A DNA stretch of 64,000 nucleotides from Lichenostomus cassidix (Eukaryota > Chordata > Aves > Passeriformes > Meliphagidae): assembly GCA_008360975.2 (NCBI GenBank), contig CM039182.1, positions 43,288,491 to 43,352,490 on the forward strand. Direction: 5' to 3'. A program made the translations under genes and the position numbers. Below the pieces are notes generated by a model that worked only from the letters and a program-made list of their open reading frames with translations, was not told where the DNA came from and searched no databases. Shown here in pieces: positions 1 through 11,822 of the stretch. The first letter of the stretch is position 1; the number at the start of each line of letters is the position of its first letter.

Positions 1-3000
1 ATGTGGGATTATATCATATACCACATCTAGATCTGCAACACAGATTTCCGATGAGTATGAAGAGTAACTAACAACAAATTAAGCTGAGATCCACTAGAGA
101 GGCTGTTAAATACCTAGGGGCATTAGGTTTCTCAGCCTGAGTAATCCTGCAGAAACTGTGGTTTCTAGTTTAGCAGACTATTGTGGGTACTGCCTCTGTC
201 CTTTCCCAGCTTGCTGCTCTGCTAAGCCCTTTCTCCCACTCCTTGCTTCTACATTTGAATCTTCCTTTGATCCATTCTATGTTGATTCAGCTTCTATTCT
301 TCAGATCAATCCCTGTCTCCTTCCCAGATATTCCCAGTCTTTCTTCTCAGCTACTTTTATCATTAACAGTGTTTCCCTAGGCCAGACCTAGGTATTTCTT
401 CTCCTTTTCCTTTCCCTCTTCTGTGAGTTGCCTGTACCAGTTTTCTTGAGAAAAAGTCCACTTTTCCATATATAAGCAATTCTTCTGTTCCTAGCAAAAT
501 TTTCCAACATCACAACCTCGCAGCTCTTCCCATCTTCCCAGTTCTCAAGTCTAGCCTGTAGAAGCTGACTGATTACTACCCTTCTCTCTCAGCTGTTCAA
601 GATATTTATGCATCCTTTGATTCCCATACGCAAAACCCACTCCTAGCAGACTGGCCTCAGCTAGCATCTGCCCTCCAGTTCTGGTCTTCCTTTTCTATGC
701 TCCAATTTCATCTTTAACAAGGCCCTCACCTTTCTCACAGTCTACTCCTTCTGCAATGCCTCTGTTTTTCAGCACACTTCCCTGCATGGGCTGTGTGTCA
801 ACAGTGGGAAGAAATATCACCTGGCACATCTGCAGTACCTTCTATCACAAAATGGTCCCCAAGAGCCAGATATTTCAAAGACTAGTTTACCTTAAACAGG
901 CTTGCAATGCTAAGGTGAAGCATTCCCAGGATGAAGTAAGTATATGGAAATTTTCATTGTCATTATATCAAGGTTTCCACTGAACAGATGGGCACAGTTT
1001 TTTTTCAACAACCTGCCTAAATGTAGTCAAAAGAGAAGGTCGTTAAAGACTTCCTCTGTGAAATGGTTTTTTGTTTTACATGCAATAAAAAATGCATTTC
1101 TCCTTTGCATTTTCCTCTGAAAAAATATAACCACACATTTTTTAAACAATGTAATTTCATTAGTAACTGCTACATCATTGTGCACTGCTATTTGGCTTCA
1201 TGAAAAGATTCATTCTACTATGAATGACATCTGAGATATTAAGCAAATCTGTTACATTCACTCTTCTTACACCAGATGTACCCACACAAACTACTAAGAC
1301 TGGATTGCAACTAATATTGGAATTTATCTAGTGGAAGGTAAAAGAGTTAAAAGATAATTTGTAGATTATCTTTAAAACACACCAAAAAGACCAGGTTATA
1401 CAAGGGTATAGGTGGATTAAGAGATCAAAACTTAATATGGGAGTATTTACTGTACATAGGTCAATGCCAAAATGAAAGGATTATCAAACAGAACAGGAGT
1501 TATTGAAGGAATGCTATGAATATGAATACAGATTAGCATGAATCACTGTATTGAAGATACTTATCAATAATTTAACAAAATTTATTACATAGTTAATTAG
1601 CTTAGACTACAGTTATTATCAAGCTATTAGCTAAGATAACAAACAAGTCATCATTTAACAAGTCTATCAGGAAATATAGAACTATTAATGGGGAGCATCC
1701 AGAAGTTACCTTTTAATTAACGTCACAGAGAAGATAAATTATCTTTATTATCTGCATTTATTTTTAGACAACATATGTCAAAATACATAAAAATTTGATG
1801 TGAGCTTTGAACAGCTGGCAGATTGTCAGCATAGTCTTAATGCATCTTTGGGATAACAAAGACTAGAACAAAGACAGATGCTGTAATGTGGGTGTGACTT
1901 CCAGAAGGCCCCTTGTGTAACCTGCATTTTGGCATCTGCAACAATTTTGCAGTAAAAATGACAAGATCCAGGACAGGGGTTTCCAAAGGCATGTTACTTA
2001 TTTAGTTTTATGTGGGACTTATACCGTTACTTCCCCTTTTCAAAGTCTTTCTGTTATCCCCTCTCAGTCAAGTCGTACAGTTAGTCATCAATTACTGTTA
2101 TTGTTATTTGGTCATGTAAAAATTACAATTATTAAGTTTTTTTTCTCTTAATTATCCTAAATTTATCCTAAACTATGGTGTATCTCCTAGATACAGTCTT
2201 TAAGAAGACTGAATAGATCCCCCTTACTTCTTGGCAGAAAAACAGAAGTTGATCTTAGAGTTGGTGGTCCTTCACATTCCAACATCCTAAGTTAAATAGG
2301 AGAGTAAAGCTGCTATTCCCAATTCTAGTAGGAACTTATTCTCTTGTAAGACAAGGAAAGGTGGAAAAATCTTTCATTTGTCCAAACAGATGACACAAAA
2401 TTCTGCCCTACCATTAGAGGCAGTACTAAGAAGGGAAATTAATTTGTCCTTTGCTGCTTCCAGACTAGGTAGAAACTTGGTCTGTGTTATTGCTATAAAC
2501 TACAACATATCTGTTTTAAAAGTAATAGGATCTCTGCTATTATAGGTTGTATTTGCAATCATAATATTTACAGTTGCTGCAGAGAATCCTGGCATTGGCT
2601 CTACTGTATCTGTACTGTAGCACGTTGAAGAATTCAGCAATCCTAAACTACAGTCTTTCAGAGTAGGTGCTGATCACAGAAATAGCCAGTGGACTATTAA
2701 TTATTTAGTGGTGGACTAGAACTCTTCATTCCTTCCAGATTTCAATAATTGGATGGTAAGGAGAGACCTTGCTCCCTGGACTGGAGGTGGCCTGAACTCT
2801 TTGGCAAATGAAAGTATTTAAATAGACAAGGTCAAATTGACTTTTGCAGTACTTCAGATGAAAGATCTGGAAGAACTGAACATGGGTATGTTTCTCCAAA
2901 GTGTATTGAAGCATTTTAACATTTTATCTTTCAAGAAGGCATCAAACCCGTGTTTTGTTATTCTTATTTTAATAATGAGAATGGCTCTAATATGATTTCT

Positions 3001-4150
3001 CATTCTGTAAGTGACTAAGGGAGTAACACTGCCTGTGTTAGACACAGGTAGTAACAAAACTGCCATTGACATTACCAGAGTGAGGATTTTGTCCATTTTC
3101 TTTTTAAAATAAAAGTTCAAACTTTTAAATTGGAGGTGTTAAAAATACAATTTTGTATTACAGGATTTTCATAAGCCTTTAGTTAAACAGAAAATGAGAT
3201 CCCATCTCTAAAAATATCCCATAGTATGATCTTTCAAGAAAAAATGACCAAGCAAACTAGAATGTTGTTGTCTGCACACAAGGTAATGTAACTTCACACA
3301 TACTTTACAATTAAACAGTAATGAAATCCTGCTCTACTTTAATTTCTGAAAGATATTGTACTATATTGTATAATATATTTTCCATAACTTCCTGGGAGAA
3401 CTGCTAAACATACCTTTCTTGATTGCCTTTTCTCAGAATAATAATTTCAAAATTATTATTTCACTCTCTCAAAAAAACTTCTCATTCTTAATCTGTGTCC
3501 TCATTTCCTTTTATCAGTTGTTTGCTGAACCAAAGTTAATACCACTACTTACACAAAAGCATGTCCAAAAATAGAGAAAAACACATAGTTACTGAAATAT
3601 AAGCCTGAGCTGAATAAATGTACTGAAATATAATCTGTGCTGTCTGATTAAAATCCATCCATGAAAACATTAATTACTATTTTGTTACACCAATTTCATT
3701 ATGCACATGTCATTCTTTGTTCCCAAGTAATGAACACCTAACAAGCTGTTGCTTGACTTGATGTATTTTACCTACCTACATTAACAAAGAAAAATAAGTA
3801 CTAAGACAAAATCAGCCCCCCCAAATAAAAAGTCCTCTGAGCCAACTTATCACCAATCACTCCAAGCCTGTCCAAAAACTCTTCCATGCACTCAAAGAAA
3901 CCCTTCTGAATCATATGACCTCCCTCTGAAATTAGATTTCTGCAATTCCTAGTATGTTAATAAAACATTAAATCTTTTTTTTCCTCCCTTGAAGTTCTGT
4001 AACCAAAAGCAATTTATCAGCTTCCCTAAAGTAATGTTATTTTCCCATCAGCGCTATTTTATCACAGTGCCCCAGATTCAGAGCACTAGATTTATTACAA
4101 GAATGACTTAGTATTTAAATACCTTAAGCAAAATATAAGACAGATAGTTT
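1..4150. other. Upstream intergenic flank, no gene seen
   Basis: This is AT-rich unique sequence. Open frames are short (under 90 codons), overlap each other, and match no protein family I recognise. I looked for the 3' end of an upstream neighbour, because mammals have ACP3 there, and saw no recognisable exon. No CR1 tip, tRNA or other RNA gene is apparent. Confidence 0.6.
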
Positions 4151-4411
4151 ATCATAGAATCACAAAATATGCTGAGTTGGAAGGGACCCAGAAGGATCAT
4201 TCAGTCCAACTCCCTGTCCTGCACAGGACCATCCCAAGAGTCACACCATGTGCCCAAGAGTGCTGAGCAAACACTTCTTGAACTCTGTCAGGCTCGGGGC
4301 TGTGATCACTTCCATGGGGAGCCTGTGCCAGTGCCAACCACCCTCTGGGGGAGAACCTTTTCTAATATCCATCCTAACCCTCCCCTGACTCAGCTTCATG
4401 CTGTTTCTTAA
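4151..4411 (-). repeat. CR1 LINE 3' fragment, antisense
   Basis: The segment opens with ATCATAGAATCACA, the reverse complement of the CR1 3' terminal repeat. It continues with the CR1-typical phrases GTTGGAAGGGACCC and CCAACTCCCTGTCCTGCACA. Homology fades after the CCTAACCCTCCCCTGACTCAG stretch, so this is a 5'-truncated copy of about 260 bp. It lies about 0.5 kb upstream of the DNAJC13 CpG island. Confidence 0.9.
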
Positions 4412-4889
4412 GAGTCCATGAGACGATGAAAAGGATATTAAAAAAATAGCAATTTACCTCCTGTGGTTTTGATTTTTTTCCTCCAGGATAATTAGTTCCA
4501 GTTAGAGTTTTTTCCTCATTTCTCATTTCATCTGCAGACTTTATTAGTGCTATTTTAAGGGGAAGGCCATGGTAAGCCCATGTGTTCTGATGCAAGTCAT
4601 AGTTACAAATACTCAAAATATTTGTGCCAGTCAGTAGGCATTTTATGGAGGTCGTGCTACATTGCTGCCGTTTACAAGTTTACAACACTTTTTGGAAATC
4701 TTACATCTGGTGCGGAATATGGGGAAGTTGACGGGGAGCTCAAGCCTCTCGTAACAACTTGGGAGGGTGGTTAGCCAACCGCACAAATCAGTGATTCAGC
4801 CTCCGCAGCATTGATGTGGCATTTAACATCGCTTTTACAGTCACGTAAGTACTGTGCACCACTAAAAGCGTGCTGTGGCTTTGTAACTG
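4412..4889. other. Unique sequence between CR1 and CpG island
   Basis: No gene is visible. The base composition shifts from AT-rich to GC-rich towards the promoter. A TCACGTAA element (CRE/bZIP-like) occurs near 4841-4848, but nothing shows that it is used. Confidence 0.4.
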
Positions 4890-5047
4890 TCCAACGCGCC
4901 CCTCACGGCCTGCAGTCGCTCAGGCGGGCGCGCACCGGTCAGTGACAACCCTGAGGAGACGCGCTCAGCCAAGGCGGCGGGGACTTAGCACCGCAGCGGC
5001 GCGGCGCTTGCGCAGAGAGCCATGCTAGTTCCCGGCAGAGCAAGGCA

Positions 5048-5071
5048 GGGCAGGGCAGGGCAGGGCAGGGG
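5048..5071 (+). promoter_or_regulatory. G-quadruplex-prone GGGCA tandem repeat
   Basis: Five runs of three or more G are separated by CA (five tandem GGGCA-type units). This fits the G3+N1-7 quadruplex rule with 2-nt loops. A short GGAA-type repeat follows at about 5080-5095. The repeat lies about 150 bp upstream of the inferred start site, on the non-template strand. Confidence 0.6.
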
Positions 5072-5219
5072 CGAGGGTAGGAAGGAAGGAAGGAGGGCGG
5101 GACGGAGGAGAGGCGGCGGGAAGGGGGAGGCAGCGCGGAGCACATCAGGTGACAGCGTCCCGTGACGGCCCCGGGCCGCACGGCGGCTGCGCCGAGGGGG
5201 CGGTCTCGCTGCCCGAGCT

Positions 5220-5230
5220 AAGATGGCGGC
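5220..5230 (+). promoter_or_regulatory. YY1-type AAGATGGCGGC element
   Basis: This is an exact match to the long YY1 consensus found just downstream of start sites in many TATA-less promoters. Its orientation agrees with + strand transcription of DNAJC13. Use in this genome is inferred. Confidence 0.7.
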
Positions 5231-5249
5231 CTCCAGCGCCAGGCTCTGA
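5223..5249 (+). CDS. Putative 8-codon upstream ORF in exon 1
   Basis: The ATG inside the YY1-type element opens a short frame (MAASSARL, then TGA). If transcription starts at or before 5222, this uORF heads every DNAJC13 mRNA and could reduce initiation at the main start. Position -3 is a purine-poor A/G context (AAGATGG, with G at +4). Whether it is translated depends on the real start site. Confidence 0.3.
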   Translation: MAASSARL

Positions 5250-8200
5250 GGCAGCGGCAGCGGTGTAGTGCCTGCCGCCCGCCCGGCCGGAGGGTGAGGG
5301 GCGAGAGCTCCGCTCAGTGCCCCTTCGCCCTTATCGCCGGGAAAGCGCGTTGCTGGTGGGGGCGGGTCCGGGCAGCGCGGGCTCCCCGGCCAGGTAAATC
5401 CCAACGGCGGGGGAGGCGAGAGGGCGGCGGCAGCCCCCGCCTCCTTCACGGTCCCGGGCGCTGTTTGGGGCCGGGTGGGCGGGCGCGGGGCGCCGCCGGC
5501 CCGCTGGGCTGTGCGGGGAGCGGGGTCGGGGCTGGGGCAGCGCTCGCCCTGCCGCCCGGGTGCTGGTGCTGTCGGCGGTGCAGCCCCGCTCTGCCCCAGC
5601 CGTGAGGGGCCTGGGGCGCTGAGCGGGCGTGCCTCGTCCCCAGCGCGGTACCTGTTCTGTCGCCGGCCGCTCGCAGCCCTTCGCTTCCTGTGTGCGAGGA
5701 GAGCAGAGCAGAGCAGAGGGCTCAGCCTCAGCCCGCCCCGTGCTTCATTCGCTGTGCCCTGCACCTGATGCGGCTTCTGTAGCCGCCGGCCAGAATTTGT
5801 TCTCTTAGAAGAGTACTGACGTGTCCATTAAGCAGAGACACGTTATTTTCCTCCTTCTGCCCTCAGATCGAAATATTCCCGTCAGGAGATGCTTTGGGAA
5901 ATAATTTATGAAGGATGGGAGAGATGTGGCAGAGATACATTCTCACAGAGATAAGATTTTATTTCTTTTTTGAGTGCTAACAGTATGCCTGAAGAGCACG
6001 AGCAGAGCTAAATGCATTTTTCAGAAAAGCTACACTTAATGCTTTTATTTTTCTGAGAGTGTTCGAATTTCTCCCATGGATGCTTTTAGCTTGCCTTTTG
6101 CTTTCTGAAAGTCAAAACAAGTAGGCACAGGAATGGTTTTCTGTCTGTTGTGAGCTGCCAGCAGTCTTTGAGATGGGTTTTTCTGTCGGCTGGTGTGTGA
6201 AGCTTGTACCTTCATAGCTGCATCTCTACTGAGGGCCAAGTTCTGGGCCTTAAAAATGTTGTTTTAGCACTTCAGCCTGGGAGGGAGAGGTTTTTTTTCT
6301 CTTTTCGGCTTGGGGCTTGGTGCTCTCAAGCTGAGGGAGTGTTTGAGCATTCTGCATGGGGGGGAACATAAACCTAGAAGTTTATTCAGGGACTTCCTGT
6401 GAATGCACTTAATCTCTGCTATGTGGCTGCTTTTGAAGTTAATGTAATCTGAAATGTGTTTTCCCTCTTCTGTGCTCTTTCACAAATAAGATCTGTGATG
6501 GTCAGAGTAGATGGAATTGTGTAGCTAACTGCTTTGTTTCATGTTACTTAGCACTGGTTGGATAACTCTTAATTTCAGAAAATATTGCTTGCTTTAGAAT
6601 TTAAGTTCTCTGAAGTTGAAGTCTTTTTTTGTTGATTATTAGAGAATTGTCTACATAGGCTACTTGCATGTAGTGAGATATGTAGAAAAGGAGGAAGCTG
6701 TTGAAGGGACTACTTGAGTTTTGTTTTAGGATTGAGTTAGGAAGATGCTCTGCAAACAGTCTGCCATGAGTAGGAGGAAAATAACAGGACCAGTAATACA
6801 GATGGGAAAATTAGCAGGCTCTAGCCTGCTTCAGTTCATAGATCTGCAGCTTTGTCTAATTCCTGCCTACTATAGGTAGCCAAGTGCCAGAACACTTAAC
6901 TAGAAGTTACTGGTGCCTTTCTATTATTACTGACAGCTTTTTCCACTTGCAGCAAATGTCTGAGTGTTTGGAGACAGAGCTGCATTTCTGTCTCCATGTG
7001 GTATAGACTTTCCAGGAACTTTAACCTTGTATTTCAGCCTTGTTGGAACACGTTTTTTAAAAGATTTATTTCATATGTATTGCTTGCCCCTCTGGGTGTC
7101 ATGTGGCATTTTTCATAGTTTCCAAACACATACTTGTCCTGAGGGACTGAATCACTGTGTGTTTCCAGATTTTCAGTGATGTGCTGAGGCTTGGTCTTGA
7201 AGCCAGATCTGTTTTTCCTTCTGAGGAGGTGACTTTGCTTTAAACTTGTGTTTGAAGCTCAGTAAGTGAAACTTCCTGACTTAATAATTCTTCTGCTGGC
7301 ATTCAACCATATCTTGAAGTGTTAACCTTCAACTGCTTAGCTTCCTGATTTGCTTCCAAAAAACTATTCTCATGTAAAAAAAAATTAACAGCTCCCTTGT
7401 CTCACTAATGAAACAGAACAATATTCTGAAGAAATATGACAAGATTGCTAAACTGTGACTGAAAGGAATACTTTTTTGTTTTTTTCTTCTTTTGCTTAGT
7501 GAGTAAATCCTTTGGTTCTGATACTCATCTGTCTAGCTGGTGAATCAGATTGGTTCATTGGTAAAGCAGAATGCTAATATAAATTTAAAAGAAAACCAGA
7601 TTCTTCCACGCTTGTTCTTAACATCAGCACTGATCCTCAGTGAGGGAATGGGTCATCTGAAGGATGGACACTAATGTCACCATTATTTATGGTGTAGTAA
7701 GGCTGAAATTCTCAGCCTGTTTGTCCTGTGCCACTGAAGGTGGAATTGCTGCTATCACTGGGTCAGGCTGCGTGTAGCTTCTGTTAGGGATTTGGTGGAT
7801 CTTATCTCCTTCCCCTCTTACAAAAAGGGCTGAGACTTCCTACACTACAAATGAAGAAATCCCTTTCCACAGGTAATTAGGCTTTAGTACTTTAAGAGAA
7901 GAGTACTGTTCAGGAAAAAGGAAAAATTAATGCTTGTTTAAAAAGAGTCTGTCTGAAGGCAAAACTGCTGGTTAGTGACCACAGCAATGAAAAAGGCGGC
8001 TGAAACCTAGACAACTAAAACGTTTCAGTGCAGAAAAACTCACTTATTTAAATAATGGCTTTAAAGCTATGGAGGTGTAGATGATTGGAAATCAGGCTCC
8101 AGACCTCTAAGTTAGGAGGCAGGTATGTAGAACAACAGAATAACAGAACCTTAGAGGTTTTTTCACTGCTTTGTTCTCATTTCTTTCCAGCTGGTCCCTG

Positions 8201-8832
8201 TTTTTATGCTTGTAGTATGTCTTCTCTCTCTCAGAAAAGTCACACTTGAGCTTGCTATGAGTATCAGTCCCTGTGTAGTAAAGACTTTCCAGGAACTCGA
8301 ACTTGTATTTAGCCGTACTGGAATAAAGTTTTAACACAAAATCTCGGTTTCTTATCTGCATTTCTCTTCCTCTTGTGCCCAAGAAATCTCATTTTCTTAT
8401 CAGCATTTCTTTTGCTCCTCCCCACAGTGGAACAGGATAATAATCCTGTGTGGGATTAATAATAATCCTACCTTGTTAAATCTTTGTTAAAGAGAGATAT
8501 TGGGGCTTTGTAATATTAGAGAAATCATACGATCAGGAAAAAAGTCAATCTGAATTCTGCACTAAACTTTGAACCCGTGTCCAAACAACCCACGTTATTT
8601 AATAAATTGAAGGAAACTTACCTGTAATTACAGCTGTGCCTATTGCTATGATCCCTGCAAGGTCACAGCTTTTCTTCTGACTCCACAAGTGATAGTTTGA
8701 GACTGACTTGTCTCGGTTTCCTGAAATAGATTGTTTTCCCAGATGGTAGTTTTGTCTAAAGAATGTGAAATCCTGGAAAAGTGGAAAGTGCATGCAAGTT
8801 GAACATAGCTTGTGTGATATACCTGCCTGTGT

Positions 8833-8875
8833 AAAAGGTCCCTTTCAACTGAGAGTATTTTATGATTCTGTGTAG
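8833..8875 (+). repeat. CR1 3' tip fragment, sense
   Basis: AAAGGTCCCTTTCAACTGAGA followed by TTTTATGATTCTGTG matches the terminal part of CR1 (AAGGTCCCTTCCAAC... ATTCTATGATTCT). Only about 45 bp is recognisable. It is in the same orientation as the gene. Confidence 0.65.
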
Positions 8876-10662
8876 CTTAAACTCTGGGGCAGGGGGAATC
8901 CTGGAAGGAGTTCAGGCCTTTTAAGTTTAAGGGGTTGCTATTTCTGGTACATGAGGCATGCAAAAATGTGGTTTGAGCTCTTCCCCTAAAGCTGTTTCAC
9001 TGCTATTTAGAGTACTAAAAGAACCAAATAGGAAAGTATTGTTTAACTTCAGTCCTGTGAAAAAGATTATTAAAATATCCAGGGGATATTTTGGGGAGTG
9101 CTTTAGTTAGGCTCCCAAAAAAAGTTGCAAGTTGTAGACAATACTTTGCCTGCAGAATCCTTGAATTATTTTACTATAGTCTGTGTTTAGCATGTGCACT
9201 CTCAACCAAACAAAACATGTTTACAAAGTGCTACTTTCAAAGTAATTTTTGCCTCTGCCCTAACAGAAATAGAACAACTGGGTGTTTCTCTAGTAGCAAA
9301 CCTTTGAAAAACCATCAGTATGGGATATGCAATAGCTGTGCTGTAAAGTATTCAAAATGACCTCTGAAGTTGTGAGTTTTCTACTCCAAGGCACCCTAGG
9401 ACACTGAGATGATTGTTAAAATTGGGGCCTTATTGTCCTGGGTGCTTTTATGAATGAAATAACAAATTTAAATCAATTTTTGTGGTAAGTCAGTTAACTT
9501 TTTAAAGGTCTCTTGAATGCAGGATGAAGAAGTATAGGTAACAAGAACTCGTATTTTAGGAAATTAATATGATATGACTAAGCAGATCACTATTACACAG
9601 CCATATTACACTGGCAATATGGCTAAACTTGATTAATGCTAAAACCTGATGTGTTGTTGCAAAGTCAATGGTTATACTGTCTTAGGTGCCAAAATTACAG
9701 TGCATCGCATTCTACATAGTGCAGCAAGAGTGATGCCACGCTGGTTCTGCCAGAGTGAATGAAGGAAGAGAACAGCTCGGTATCTTCTAAAGTATCTCTG
9801 TCTTTGGTACAAACTATTTTTTTGTCTTGTTCTTACTGTGGAATCAGAGACAACTGGAAAATGATTGCTAGACTTTAACACAGCAGCTCAGAACACTAGG
9901 CTATTGTTAGCCTTTCTCTCTGTTAAACTGCTGGAAAATGTGTACCAGAATTAATTGCTACTAGACTTGGGCTTATAGTGCCTCTGTGGTAGTCTACTCA
10001 GTAGGAGGGACAGTTGCAATCACTGTCCAGCAGCAGTGGGTAAGACATCAAAGCTTAATGATTTTAGTAGTTTTCATCTAAACAAAAAAATTCAAATTCA
10101 ATTCAGCCTGATGAATTTGTCACTTGCACTTCAGATACAATACTTCATATATCAGTATCCTGAATCTAGTTAAATGCTGGTGTTAAAATTGCTGGAAGCT
10201 GCTGGTAGCTCAGAAATGAGTGTTTCTCAGTTCTGTATTATTAGGAGTAGATGTTTGCAACCTTGAGAACATATTGTTTTAAATACTCCAGAGTAAGTGA
10301 TGTTCAGATCTGGAAAACCTAATAGAGCTGGTCAGGGGAGTCTGGTATTGGTGAAACTGGAATTACAGATAAATAGATCTTTTAATCCTGTACTTAGTGG
10401 AGCTAGTCTTGTTATAAGCCTCTTATTTTATTTTTACTAATACTTTAGTCAATGTCAAGAAAATGGCTTTGAAAGAGAGGCATGAAGATTGAGTGTCTGG
10501 CACATTGTTCTGAAAGATAACTTTAAAACAAAATTATCAGATGTATAATGTGCTACTGTAGAGTAAGGTCTGTGTAGTTTGGGTAGAATGTACTGTTTTG
10601 ATTCTTATCCATGGTAATAATAATAGTTCATAAACCAAGGAAAATAGAGATCTTAAGGAATA

Positions 10663-11822
10663 ATCATAGAATGCTTTGGGTTGAAAAGTACCTTAAAGAT
10701 ATCTAGTTCCAGCCTCCCTGCTGTGGGCAGGAACACCTTTCACTAGACCAAGTGGCTCAAAGCCTCATTCAGCCTGGCCTTGAGAACTTCCAGGGCTGGT
10801 GTAATGAGGTGTCCAGAGCATCTCTGGGCAACCTGTTCCAGTGCCTCACCATCCTCACAATAAAGCAATTAATCCTAACATCTAATCTAACCCTCCCCTC
10901 TTTCAGTTTAAAGCTGTCACTCCGTGTCCTATCACTACATGCCCTTGTAAAGTCTCTGCCCAGCTTTCTTGTAGGCCCTGTTAGGTACTGGAAGGCTGTT
11001 AAAAGTTCTCCCTGGAGCTGCCTTTTCTTCAGGCTGAACAACTTCAACTCTCAGCCCATCCCCATAGGAGAGGTGCTCCAGCTCCCTCCCTGATCATCTT
11101 TGTGGCTCTGTTGTGGACTCACTCCAACAGGTCCATGTCTTTCTTACGTTGGGAGCACCAGAGCTGTACACAGTACTGCAGGTGGGGTCTCACAAAGAGC
11201 ACAGCAGAGTGGAGGAGTTGTCTCCCTTGGCCTGCTGGCCATGCTTTCTTTGATGCAGCCCAGAATGGGGTTGGCTCTTGGGGCTGAGATCCCACATTGC
11301 TACATTGTATCCAATTCTCATCACCCAACACCCAATACCCCCCAGAGCAGCTGGGTGGGCTGCTCTCAAGCCATTCTCCACCTAGCCTGTATTTGTGCTT
11401 GGGGTGCCCCAGCCTAAGTGCAGGACCTTGCATGTGGCCTTGTTGGACTTCAAGAGGGTGGCACAGACCCACATCTCACACCTGTCAGAGTTGCTTTAGA
11501 TGTCACCCCTTCCCTTCTGCATGTTGATTGCACCACACTGCTTGGTGTCATCAACAAACTTGCAGAGTCCACTGTCTGTAACCCTAACAAAGGTGTTGAA
11601 ACAGTGCCAGTTTCAGTCTTGACCCCTGAGGAATGCCACTTGTCACTATCTCCACTTAAACCTTGAGCCACTGACTGCAACTCCTTGAGTGCAGCCCTTC
11701 AGACAATTCCATATTCACTGAGTGGTCCATCTGTCAAATCTTGTTACTTCAGTTTAGGGGCAAGGATGTCACACAGGACAGTGTCAAATGCTTTGCACAA
11801 GTCCAGGTAGATGTCAGCAGTC
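10663..11822 (-). repeat. CR1 LINE, about 1.16 kb, antisense, with ORF2 remnant
   Basis: Begins with ATCATAGAATGCTTTGGGTTG, the reversed CR1 3' tip. It runs through the characteristic phrases GGCAACCTGTTCCAGTGCCTCACC, ATCACTACATGCCCTTGTAAA and AATGCTTTGCACAAGTCCAGGTAGATG. Minus-strand translation gives CR1 reverse-transcriptase C-terminal motifs such as VRPHLQYCVQLW and VRHWNRLPRD. These lie in different broken frames, so the copy is dead and 5'-truncated. It is the longest and best preserved CR1 here and is antisense to the host gene. Confidence 0.95.

Larger units (their letters stand above)
5211..5393 (+). other. DNAJC13: DNAJC13 exon 1, non-coding 5' UTR (boundaries approximate)
   Basis: The inferred start lies just upstream of AAGATGGCGGC at 5220, a motif usually found close to the start site. 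The best matching donor is CAG/GTAAAT at 5393/5394. A second good donor, AGG/GTGAGG, is at 5293/5294, so a shorter exon of about 80 nt is an alternative. Exon 2 carries only 13 nt of 5' UTR before the start codon, so a separate 5' UTR exon is required. The 5' end is uncertain by tens of bases. Confidence 0.6.
4890..5780 (+). promoter_or_regulatory. DNAJC13: CpG-island promoter of DNAJC13
   Basis: About 0.9 kb is strongly GC-rich with dense CpG, in sharp contrast to AT-rich sequence on both sides. There is no TATA box near the expected start, and an AAGATGGCGGC element lies at 5220-5230. This is the usual architecture of a housekeeping vertebrate promoter. Other elements are a TTGCGCAG (NRF1-like half site) near 5008, GGTGACAG and CGTGACGG near 5150-5165, and a G-run repeat at 5048-5071. 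Start-site position is inferred from the YY1-type motif rather than measured. A divergent transcript from the same island is possible but no divergent gene is visible. Confidence 0.85.

Noticed and set aside
158..391. Overlapping + strand frames of 77 and 65 codons
   Set aside because: Two frames overlap over the same pyrimidine-rich stretch, neither with a domain or promoter; this is typical chance.
1..4150. 3' end of an upstream gene such as ACP3, expected from mammalian synteny
   Set aside because: No acid-phosphatase motif, terminal exon or convincing polyadenylation context could be recognised.
4985..5764. Long minus-strand open frame (about 259 codons) across the promoter
   Set aside because: It is a GC-rich CpG-island artefact: proline/alanine/arginine-rich, low information, overlapping other open frames in the same island, with no domain or splice support.
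10769..11047. Minus-strand frame of about 92 codons
   Set aside because: Also a CR1 ORF2 C-terminal remnant (VRHWNRLPRD), in a different frame from the upstream piece.
11119..11472. Minus-strand frame of about 117 codons
   Set aside because: It is a decayed piece of CR1 ORF2 (VRPHLQYCVQLW near its end), part of the repeat and not a gene.
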